NCBI GenBank assembly: GCA_036345935.2
Contig: JADWOT020000001.1
Location: forward strand, 36,838,825-36,902,824
From: Taenia hydatigena
Lineage: Eukaryota; Platyhelminthes; Cestoda; Cyclophyllidea; Taeniidae
Direction: 5' to 3'
Length of the DNA: 64,000 nt
Below the pieces are notes generated by a model. It was given only the letters and a program-made list of their open reading frames with translations, did not search any database and had not been told where the DNA came from. A program made the translations under genes and the position numbers. Of the stretch, positions 38,183-48,639 are shown piece by piece; positions within the stretch are counted from its first letter, which is position 1; every line of letters begins with the position of its first letter.

Positions 38183-41100
38183 CTAAAAAGCAAACTTAAA
38201 GTTGACCCAGACAAGATAGCGCTGTTTGATCTGAGCGGTGTCGTATATAACGTATTCATTATACAGAAGGTCGCTTTTTATTTCCGCAGAGGTCACTGGA
38301 TGACCAATGGGGTAGACAACACCAGTCTCTGGCTCCTTGAAGTACGTCTCCACGTTTGGTGCAGTTGCACCTACACCTTTTAAAATAATGAAAACAAATT
38401 ATACGAATGAAGTCACCGACTCTATTTACACACAAAAACGATACATTACGGCAAGTCGCTAGCCTCTGGAAGTGGTTTCTTAGCTAAAAAGTGGTAGCAC
38501 CTATAAAATAATCCTAGTGGATGAACGATTTTGAGCTAAAGTAGTATCTTATATCGAAGAAAGTCAACAAGAACCTCCTCTTGATTTGAACCAAGCGATT
38601 TCAACGCAAGTGATAGAGAATGACAAGAGTGTAGAAAAAAATGATTTAAACCCAATTTTCCGCAAAATTACCTTTTCTTTGCATCATTTTGGATAAATTT
38701 AAGGAAAACGTGAGAAACAAAAACTTTGTCAGTAACACCCAGCAGATTAATGCCTTTCAGCAAAAATGCAGCGACAAAAGATTACAATTTTTTGGCCCAC
38801 ATTCACATTCGAAACTATTTCGACAAACGAAAAAGTAGATGCACTGCATAGATGGAGTTTAAACATGCCAAAGCAGCAGCATGAAAAGGGGCCGGAGTTA
38901 CCTTTGCGACTGCCAAATTGTTTGGAAAGTCGAGAGGCGTTGGCAGTAAAACAGTTATGGGTTTTGCCGAGAGCTACTTCACAGAGGAGAAGGCAGCCCT
39001 GAGAGGCACTGGGTGAGGTATAGCAGTAATTAGCGGACTTGCTCGCCATGTCAGAGAAGTAGACGCCTTTCCCAAACATATATCCAGTCGAAGGCGCCTC
39101 GGGAGGCGCTATTCGTAAACCTTGTGCTCTGCCAAGCAAAAAGGAATGAGAGGCACACAAATAAGAAATTTTGGCTGCTCAAATGGATGTAAGCGGGGGA
39201 GCACCCACAGAATGCCTGCCCAGTTTGTGCGACGAGAACCATGCCAGAGCATCATGCGATTGTCCAGCGTCTTGAAGCGCTCCGCCTCTCCCTCCCTTGA
39301 AACCGAAAAAATGTCTAACACCTCCAGAGTGTAATTTGAATGCGTTGGAGCGTGAGTGATTCGTAGGAACTCCGTAATCCGTTTAAATTCCTCTGAGTCC
39401 CGGTCAAGGGGCTGGTAGAATGTGCAGAAAACAGTCGCTATTAAGGTAGTGGCTATTAAATTCATTAAAAAGGTTCAATATACGCACCTCGATTCGATTC
39501 TTAAGTTTTTTGTAGTGCTCATCAAGAAGGTTGACATCGGAGTCGCCAGTCTTCATGAGAGAATAGGCAACCTCCAGCTTCAATAGATCATCTAGCATTC
39601 GAGACTTGGTTTTGATCGTCTCCAAGCTGTCCAACAGGGGTGGCACCTTCAGACCAAAGTTGTGCGGAATGAGCGTATAAAAACGCGTTGTGGCCCCGAT
39701 TAAGCGACTCTTGTCTGGCCCTTCGATTGGCTTTTTTGAAGCTAGTAGGTTTGAGAGATCGCTTAAGACGCCATAGGCCTCCTGAATCTGCGCCCGTGAT
39801 ATCTTCCCCAGTGGCATTTTCCTAACATTAATCTAAAAAACAGCACATAGACTGAGGCGTTCACCTGATAGCTATTGTGAGAACTCCGTATTAATAATTA
39901 AGACCGACCTCAAACTCCAGAAGGGCATTGGTCATTGAGGCGATGTCGAAAAGGAAATGAACGAGTCCCTGAAGACGGGTTCCCAGCTTGGATGCCACCT
40001 GATGCGTAATTTTCGTCTTTTCAATGGTTTCATCGTCCTGTGAAATAAGGTGGCTATTAAAATGATCGTAGAAACTAATGAAAATTCTGGTGCATATCAT
40101 GCAGCAAATACAGAGGGATAACACGGACAGATGATGAGAAGTGCAAAAAGGAAACTAACACAACACAACGAGGGGCTTAAAAACCACTCAGCACTATCAA
40201 GTTTAAATGGAACAAAGAGCTCTTGAAACAAAAAAGCTGCCCACCAAATTTTACGACGAAGTGCACTACAAGTCACATTGCCTTGATAAAACAATCACGG
40301 TAAGATCTTTACGTTCCAAACACGCAATTGGTCTTAATACTGCAACGTAAGACGACACTCACAAAAAGACAAGGACTACATTGCGACGGGAGTGTTGAGA
40401 TCTAAGCAATGTCATCTAGCTTTCCAATTCAGCATTTCTATGCCATAACGACCAATGCATTGCCCAAGTCTACATTAGAACAAACAGGACGTTGAAATAG
40501 CAATGCAGAGATGGGATGATGTCGTCTACCTTGGAATCGAATTGTTCCAATTCGAGGGGATAAAACTTGCGGGGCATTCTGACGAAATTAGCACGCTCAG
40601 TACCCCAAGGGTTGCCGGTCTTCTCGAGAAAGAGGTCGTGAAAGTGCTGCATGGCGGCGTCGAGACTGACAAAGCGCTCTACCTTCGAGCCGCCGATATC
40701 CGTGCCTATGCGGCCCCAGGCACGGAAAGCCCAGTACTTACGCGGCTCCTTGTCTGAGTACAGCACCTGCAATCTAACGGTTATAAAGGCAACTGATACA
40801 TTACTCACCTATTAGCGATTTTACCGTGGATAGAGAGGATGTGAAGCACAAGGATGACTCAACTGACTGCTACACCATCGCTGTGCCCATGAAGGAATGT
40901 ATAGGTATTCCTTTCTGTTATGAGTCCTTAAGATTTCTACTCTGAGAATGACCGATAAGACCGAAAACATGCCGTTAGTCAATTACACTTAGTTCTGTTG
41001 GATGAAAAGTTGAATAGCCAAATTAATCGAATGCACGTGTGNNNNNNNNNNNNNNNNNNNNNNNNNNNNNNNNNNNNNNNNNNNNNNNNNNNNNNNNNNN

Positions 41101-44100
41101 NNNNNNNNNNNNNNNNNNNNNNNNNNNNNNNNNNNNNNNNNATACATTACTCACCTATTAGCGATTTTACCGTGGATAGAGAGGATGTGAAGCACAAGGA
41201 TGACTCAACTGACTGCTACACCATCGCTGTGCCCATGAAGGAATGTATAGGTATTCCTTTCTGTTATGAGTCCTTAAGATTTCTACTCTGAGAATGACCG
41301 ATAAGACCGAAAACATGCCGTTAGTCAATTACACTTAGTTCTGTTGGATGAAAAGTTGAATAACCAAATTAATCGAATGCACGTGTGCCATAACCCCAGC
41401 AGCAAAGGTGTCATTGACTCTTAGGAGGAAAAGGGGAAATAACAGGCGGCGATGGGAAACTGACTTATAATACGAGTTGGAGCCGCGTACGAGGTCAACC
41501 ATGCCGAGGACGGCGGAGAGCGGACGACCGTGAGGGTCGCGAACGACACTGGCACAGTCCTCGAGGCCTGAGGCGGGATCTACCACGGCACCACCTTTCA
41601 CGCGCATCCGCTGCAACGCATCGCTACCGCATTTCACTGCAATCTCAAATTCCGCCCTCCGCCTTCGCCCCAACGACCGAGCCTGTTGAGCTGCCAAAAC
41701 GAAGTGAGTGAATGAGCTGAAGGTTATCAAGACTAGTGATAACATCAGAGGATGAACATGCGTCTTTCAAAGTTGGACGATGGACATTACCGTTGGACCG
41801 AAAACCATCGGGGATTGGATCAAGAAAATATCGTGAAGGGTCCACTTTAATTAAATTGATAATCCCACCTGTTCTTATAACAGGATCAAAACCAAGGAAA
41901 TCGAACCAATTCTCCGCATTATACTCGCATTGTGGAGTGCAGTGAGGCGTTCCATACCCCCAGGATGCTCATAAGTCTCAGCCTTTGTCAATAGCGCTAA
42001 GCTAGTCTGAGGGAAATTACGAAGACTGTATTTAGAATGATACTGCTTAACACAAGCGTTACTTCAAATTTTTTCAAGGGTCAACTTCAGCCGGGAGACT
42101 GACAAGCAATTCTGAGAGTCTCAAATATAACCTGCAGTGACGAGTGGATTGGCCATACTGGCATTTGAGAGGCCAGTTATTTCCTTAACACATTTTAATT
42201 GTGTTATTTGCGAAATTCCATATACTGTTATTCCCGATGATAAGCAAACATGGACGAACTACAGCTTGCAAGCAGCGAAAAGCAACAGAGCATACGGAAA
42301 CAAAATGACACTCACATGTCGAGGCCTAAAAAATAAAGAATTGAACAATGAAACCATAACTTTCAACTCATTACGAACCTAGTGTAAGGAGGTTTATGAA
42401 TACCTCTTTGAGAGTAGAGAAACATGTGTTAAAGGAAAACGGAATGCTCACAGAAGTCGACGCTGACTCAGCTGAGTCCCAAACGGCGGCGAGTGCATCC
42501 CCTGCGATTAATCGCTGGACGTCTTCAGCAGAGGAAGCTTCGGCAAGAGACCCATTAAGAATCAAGTCGCAGGTAATTGGACGCATACCACCGCTTCTTG
42601 CACGCGCCGCCAATTTGCTTTCCATCTCTACAGATGACGAAGTTGTCACGAATATGCCTCCACGTGTTGCCTGTGAAGACGACGAGTGAAGTGAGGCTAC
42701 ATCAAGAGCCCATTTGATATCTGATGAAATCGACGTCCATCCCTTCTCTGATCTCGGGATAAAATAAGTATGTCATTTCCAAGTCACTTTTCAAGCGGCT
42801 ATCTAGATGTGCGGTAATCGTATTTCACTTGAGCGAAGCTAATTCCGTTAACAAACCAACGAAACTTCGAATTAAATCCCCTGTGAAAGGTGTGGCACAT
42901 GAGGACGAAAAACTACCGATGAGTTGCAAAGGCACATAATTTCAGATTTCAGTCTCAAAATGGGCCAGAGTAAGATATGAGATGACGAGAAGGAGGGGTC
43001 GGGATGTAGGTGCCAGTGGCATGTACGTCAGCAGTATTACACTATTAATGTTCCGCAAACGTCATATCCTCCAAGAAAAATCAAGGTAGAGAGTAAAGAA
43101 GTCGTAATGGAACAAGCGAAATCGTGTTAAAATCCGTTCCGCTTTTGAGCCAATCTTCGACTAATGCATTTCAAACTTTTCAGTAAGTTTTGCATTGGAA
43201 AAAAGTACTGCTATCAAGTTCACAAATGTTCTTAAGTCACTTTGAGCAAGGAGAACGGTGAAACAGCGCAATATTAATTTTCTCATAGAAAGGAATTACA
43301 GATGATGTGGCGGAGCACGATGGCGTGAGGGAAATATTCAGCACCATCCTTGATGCACAACCTAATCGTCACGTTTAATGTATATTTCTTTCCGTTGTTA
43401 GTCCTTTAAAGTAGCTTGACAAAATTCAAACGAATTCAGAAGCAGCTCATAATTTAGCGCTATAGACAAATTTATGTTGATAAATAGCCCACTTGCAAAA
43501 CGAACTGCTAATTACACTTTCCAGGAAAGGACAAATCAAGCTGCATGAGATCTGACCATAAGGAAACACTTACTGCGGCGAGGAGTGAACCGCCAAGGGA
43601 CCTGATGTTGGCGGCAAGGTGGCGCTGAGTCGCATCGTCGGGGAAGGACCCACGGTCGAGGAGGAAGTACAGACCTGCCAATGGCATCTTTTTGTCAAAT
43701 GCTTCCGTAGAAGCTCTCGACGGCTCAGCAAACAAACGCACCCGCGGTTTGCACTCGTACGCCTTCCTAAGAAGGAGGAAACCACAATGTGTATCCCAGT
43801 GTTTTCTTGCTTCATGCAGGCATTACATATTCCTTCTCCGTCTCGGAGGAAAAACGACGACCAAAATCCAAGTGGCTTCAATTTTTGATAATACCAGTAC
43901 TTACGCCGCATAACTTTCAGATCCAATTGCTGTTTAGAAATGAGGGTAATTATCCTACGATTAAGAACGCTCTCTCACCTATTTTAATTTGATTCCAATC
44001 AAGCTATTTTAAATAGATTTGGTGCCATCAATCCGTACAAGGTTATAGACAACATTGGACGCAGTGATAACGACGAATCCAAGCAAGAGAATTGGGTTTT

Positions 44101-45535
44101 GCCAACTAATGAAAGCATTGTGAGGAAAAAGATCTTGCAGACGTTCGCCAGACACGAGACATGAATTCAGGAGTGGTAAACTGATAGAAGACGTTCAAAA
44201 CACACAGAAAGGAGACGTCGTGGTACTCCGAAGGGACACGAAAAGGGCCGCGAGCAAGAGAGGCGGCGTCGGTTGCTGTAGCGGAGAAGAGACAGGGTGC
44301 CCAGTGATCAGCGAGACGGGAGCAACGGTAGCCGCCATCGACACAGATTAGTGGAGCGCTATCAAGGGGACAGTGAGGAAGTGCACCGAAGAGCATTGCG
44401 TCCGAAACGGCGTCGAGGAGGGCAGCGCGACCTGTGGGCACCATCTGAGAGTTGAACTCAAGTAGACCGACCAGCGCGCTAGTAGACACTTCTGCGTCCA
44501 ACTGCTCTCGAAGACGCCACAGCTCATCGCTCTGATTCTGGAAAGACACAACATCAGCATTGCTTCATCAATGCCAGCTCATTCGCGTTATCGCCTTCCT
44601 CAGAGAGCCAAAAAGCCGCATCCGGACTAGTGACATGGGATCGCAGAACTCACCTTCAAAGCATCTTTGGAGGATCCTTTTACGTCTGTCGATGGTTTGG
44701 TCTTTTTGGGCAGAGGACGATTTTCAGATTCCTCGAAGCCATGAGCGCCCCGTTTGATTGAAGGACTAATGCGAAAGCGCACGTAAGAAAAGCTCAGTAC
44801 TGAAAGTGAAACAGGTTGGGCCCCAGTGAAATTAAACAATGCCTTAGTAGTTGTTGCGACGAAATAAGCATTTGATTCACATGAGGAGAAAAACTTAGGT
44901 TGCATTAGAGGTACCATATTGAGACAGACAAGCTTACAATTCAACATCCATCACGGTGTCTAACAGATCAAACTTCTCCTGGGCTTTGAGCTTGCTAAAG
45001 CCGCTGATTCTACAAAGGTAAGCACTCTTAAAAAAGCTACTTTGAAAAATCTGTTCCAGGATGTTTTCCTTTGAAACATTTGACGTGATAAGCCGTACCC
45101 AATTCACTTAGTTTGCCGTCAACGAAGAATGAGTCCTGGAAGTTATTTGTGAAAGGAATTTCCGGATACCTTGATACGCCTGGAACAAGCCGAGCATCTA
45201 TCCAAGTTATCCAAACTATGTTTAATGCAAAAATTGGAAAGCCGAAAGTTCCCATTTTTTATCCCATTTCGGATCTTTTCTTGGTCTTCGAATTTCAGTC
45301 CATCAAAGTTCTTTATATCACTTGTTTGGAGGATTTTAGATTTCTTAAAAAAACAATCATAATGATACCAAAGGGTCATTTTCCCATCGAATACATGGGA
45401 CTGAACAAGAGCCCCTATTCTCAAGGCATCCCTTGCAATGGTACTTTTGCAGGAGCGACAACTTGATCGACTGCTTTTGGCATACTCGGCTTGATACTTA
45501 TAGTCCGCATCCATTTCAGCAACGCCCCGAAACAT
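38183..45535 (-). CDS. PARP1: Poly(ADP-ribose) polymerase 1, complete 14-exon gene
   Basis: PARP1 detects DNA breaks in the nucleus and builds poly(ADP-ribose) from NAD+. Exons are 45535-45170, 45135-45041, 45009-44938, 44765-44654, 44537-44206, 43766-43574, 42670-42452, 41682-41465, 40773-40530, 40037-39909, 39832-39488, 39411-39209, 39128-38902 and 38376-38183. They give 982 residues with every phase consistent (human 1014). Zn1 has C26, C29, H58 and C61. Zn2 is shortened, with C114, C117, H139 and C142. A basic patch (RPLPKKTK) follows. The Zn3/PADR1 domain has C271, D274, C287 and C297, so its second ligand is Asp instead of Cys. BRCT is at about 353-435, WGR ([10 protein letters not shown]) at about 490-600, a helical domain follows, and the ART domain is at about 776-982. 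The catalytic triad is H832 (LWHGSR), Y866 (KGVYF) and E959 (LLYNEY). A sequence gap sits in intron 8 and removes no coding sequence. Confidence 0.97.
40796..41041. repeat. Left copy of a 246-bp repeat flanking the gap (assembly overlap)
   Basis: Identical to 41142-41387 except for one base (aatagcc here, aataacc on the right). The copy ends exactly at the first N. It lies in PARP1 intron 8. Confidence 0.95.
41042..41141. other. 100-base scaffold gap (N run)
   Basis: Exactly 100 N, the usual placeholder for a gap of unknown size, within PARP1 intron 8. Because both flanks are the same 246 bp, the true sequence most likely has no gap. The intron would then shrink from 691 to about 345 nt. Confidence 0.95.
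41142..41387. repeat. Right copy of the 246-bp repeat flanking the gap
   Basis: The copy begins exactly after the last N and repeats 40796-41041 with a single mismatch. The pattern of unmerged contig ends is clearer than that of a real tandem duplication, because both copies stop at the gap edge. Confidence 0.95.
45010..45169 (-). other. Two ultra-short introns (34 and 31 nt) in PARP1
   Basis: Intron 1 is 45136-45169 (34 nt, gtatcc...ttccag) and intron 2 is 45010-45040 (31 nt, gtagct...ttgtag). Reading through either meets an in-frame stop (TAA and TAG). Removing them restores the zinc-finger pair C114/C117 with H139/C142 and the following [11 protein letters not shown] helix. They are near the lower size limit for spliceosomal introns. 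Confidence 0.9.
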
Positions 45536-45906
45536 AAGCTACGAAGACGACCTTCAACCTACAATCAGTGTCTTTTAAATTGGTTGAATGTATTATAAGA
45601 ATCAATCAAGCTAATTGGCCAATTTGTTAATATTTGTAGGCTTGCGAAATTGTTTCTGCAAAACAAAATAAACAAATTTTAAGATCTTTCCATAGTTAAG
45701 GTGTCTAGCTTTAAAAGCGAATATTTTATAGACGATTGGCTAAAAATTAATACCGGTGTCACTTTAAATACAGTTCCTTAATAAATTATTGATAAGTTTT
45801 ACTTCGAGATCGCCATAAGGCAGATTTATAGTGTACCCAGATTCCTCTGAAGGCGAAAGGAAGCAATTATCGGGCAGCGAACATATTCAACATCAGTAGG
45901 GCTTGG

Positions 45907-46766
45907 TGTAGCGTCCCGAGGCTCCCTTAAGGCAAAAGAAGGCAAAGTGGCAGGATAAAATATATATATTCACCGGACAGAGGGAAAATGGCTGCTGGCA
46001 TGGCCTAGAGGCCAGCCCACGCAGCTAGGGCAATATGGCCACCTCTGTGACCTTGACAGAAGACGGCAGTTCTAACAACCAAAGTATTACATTGCCCCTC
46101 TCCTCTTTCGAGCGTCGTCCTCGACGCGCCCCTCGGTTATCTCCCGTGCCAGCCATCACAACATCCTCAGTGCTGCAGGAAGCACCCACGAGCTAACCAT
46201 GCCAGTCGCCGACATTCGTCGCGATTGAGGCGATGCTTGACACCAACGTCAGTGATCCCTCTTGACAGTGCATTGCACTTCGAGTTTCGTCTGCCTTGGA
46301 AACAAGGTTCGGAATAAGTGGTTCTGCCGACCATCAGTATGTCCGTATGGGGGCGTTAGCGCGCCGATATCCTTAAGCAAGTAGATATTAGGGGTAATCC
46401 TTGGAACGAAACTTCCCAGGTGGGCCATGGCTAGTGTCGCTTCAGTTGTTGATAGCTTTCTTGTAGAACACGGAGATGGGGTAGCACATGCACTTCTTTC
46501 GCACCGCTGCAACATGCCACGGGCGGTAGAGATCGGGATAGTAACCCTATAGAGTCGGGTTCGCTTTCCGCTGCCACCAATGTAGCGTCCCAAGGCTCCC
46601 TTAAGGCAAAAGAAGGCAAAGTGGCAGGATAGAATAATACATATTCACTGGACAGAGGGAAAATGGCTGCTGGCATGGCCCAGAGGCCAGCCCACTCAGC
46701 TAGGGCAATATGGCCACCTCTGTGACCTTGACAGAAAACGGCAGTTCTAACAACCAAAGTATTACA
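45907..46766 (-). mobile_element. Full-length young TRIM-like LTR retroelement, copy 2
   Basis: An 860-bp element in minus orientation with a perfect 5-bp target duplication cttgg (45902-45906 and 46767-46771). The 5' LTR is 46581-46766 and the 3' LTR is 45907-46091, about 96% identical to each other. The priming site (46568-46579) is the same tRNA-Leu complement as in copy 1, one base from the LTR, and the polypurine tract (46095-46109) is unchanged. It was inserted about 370 bp upstream of the PARP1 start codon, with its transcription direction matching PARP1. The LTR holds a TATA-like tatatata block that could influence the neighbouring promoter; that is inference. Confidence 0.95.
46568..46579 (-). 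other. Primer-binding site matching tRNA-Leu, copy 2
   Basis: Same 12-mer and same one-base spacing from the LTR as in copy 1. Its conservation between two independent insertions supports a functional priming site. Confidence 0.85.
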
Positions 46767-46929
46767 CTTGGTGCTGCAAACAAGCTTCGCAGACCAGCCC
46801 ATCCGACAAGGGTTTTGTTTGAGGTTTTGTATTCGCTCCTGATCCAGATGCCTTTATCGTCTTAAATCGATAAGCCACTTTTATATTTTGTATTTTTCAC
46901 ACCGTTGGATATTTTGCTGGAACGGTCCA

Positions 46930-47115
46930 TGTAGTACTTTGTTTGTTGTAACTACCGGTTGGGGTCAAGGTCACAGGGGTGGCCATATTGCCCTAGCCGC
47001 GTGGGCTGGCCTCCGGGCCATGACAGCAGCCTATTTCCCTCTGTCCGTTGAATATATATATTCTACCCTAGCATTCTGCCTTCTTTTGCCTTCGAGGGAG
47101 CCTCGGGACGCTACA
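46930..47115 (+). mobile_element. Solo TRIM LTR with a perfect 5-bp target duplication
   Basis: A 186-bp LTR, TGTAG...CTACA, flanked by gtcca on both sides (46925-46929 and 47116-47120). It lies 163 bp from copy 2 in the opposite orientation. It differs from copy 1 at several positions, for example a ggggtcaaggtcacagggg block. Confidence 0.93.
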
Positions 47116-47375
47116 GTCCATATCACGCTTTCCACTTACATCTTTCGATCAAAACGCAGCTGGTATTCAAGCCACTTTGCTTATTTTGTTCTCGTGTTAA
47201 CTATGCTTTATTTTGAAGTAATCGGAAACAACCCTCCTGGGATCAATTTTAAACCCTTCACAGTGTATTGTGACGAGTCTTTCTCAAAGTCAAGATACAA
47301 TAGTGGAACAGAAGGTTTGTTAAAAACTACCACTACGCCGATTTGAAGGCCATATCACCGAGAAGGTATACGGTT

Positions 47376-48272
47376 GAATGTGCTTGTTGTTTAACTCTCT
47401 ATTTGATGGTCGGTTGGCTTTTAGGCCATGCCAGTATACCCAATCCCTTCTATATTCCAGAGTATATATTCTGTCCTTGATACGTCTTTTTTCGTCCTCA
47501 GGAAAGTGTCTGGCTGCTACAATGGTGGCAGTGAAAAGCGAGCCTGATCTTAAAGGACTTCTGTCCTGATTTCTACTGCCGTTTAATGAACCTCATTAGG
47601 GCAAAGGACTGTATATGCTACGGATGGGAGAACCAGTGATGACCTCCAAACGGAATGACTGAAAATGACATTTACTTTTGAAAACTAACCCAGTCTCGTG
47701 TTCTGCGCGATCCATCTGGAAGAGCTTCGTTACATACTTTTCCTACCGTACCTCTATAAAGATGTCAATGAAATGGGCCCGTGTTATTTCCTTAACTTCT
47801 CTATTAGCTGAGTTGAACCCAAATGTATAAGGCTGGGTAGAACTGAAGTGAGAACAACGTAGCAACGAGAAAGAAGGCGAAATCCCACCCTAGAGAACTG
47901 CATTAAATATGATTTTAGGCCAATGTTCCTACCAAAAACTATGTGCACGCGTAATAGCTAGCACAATTCGCTTCTCTGAATCTATTTTCCAAATTGGACC
48001 AAAATGGGATTAGTAACATTGTGATCAAGTATATCCTCTGCTGCATAGAAATTTGATGACCGGTACGGTTGGCTCGTAGACGTCTTCTTTCAGGGCCATG
48101 TGAAAGCCTTGTTTCAATTAACGACACTTTGTGGGCTGTTTGTATCTTCGCCGGGTTGGGTGACCTTTGAACCATGCCAGTAGTCCTAGACCTTCCTGTA
48201 TGACCCATATGTATGCATATTGATCGAGAATTACGTCTTCATTCGTCTTCATGAAAGTGTCTGGGTGCTCCA
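47376..48272 (+). mobile_element. Decayed full-length TRIM-like element
   Basis: An old copy of about 897 bp. Its 5' LTR (about 47376-47521) ends gtctggctgctaca. One base later comes tggtggcagtga, matching the tRNA-Leu priming site at 10 of 12 positions, followed by aaaagcgagcctgatc, the counterpart of the leader in the young copies. The 3' LTR (about 48116-48272) ends gtctgggtgctcca and keeps accatgccagtag. Total length and layout match the young 0.86-kb elements. The outer edges are approximate and no target duplication was found. Confidence 0.75.
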
Positions 48273-48639
48273 TGTATCTTATTAGACTTCAAGCCGCGCC
48301 TAATCAAGCGCGGAGTTAGCTAGTCAAAGCATTATAACAATTTTCAAAAACTTTTGCGTGGTATATGGGGAAAAAATACCTATGGTGAGCATCATCAAAA
48401 TTACCCTTGGACCACTCCCTTGTTCTTTACTACTTGTGCAAAGTTGCTTTCATTCCCATGAGTAATGAAGTTACATGGTTGTTATGTGATTTCGAGATCT
48501 TAAATTTTTAGTGGTCAACGTCTAGGAATTGAAATCAGAAGAGACGTCAACACACAAAGTGCTGTTTTATGTAATTCCTATGCCTTCTATCAGACACAGT
48601 ACGTACCCGGGGGCATTCTCATTTCACGGCCCGCGAGTA

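Noticed and set aside
40796..41387. Real tandem duplication in PARP1 intron 8
   Set aside because: Both copies end exactly at the N run and are nearly identical, which fits unmerged contig ends better than a biological duplication.
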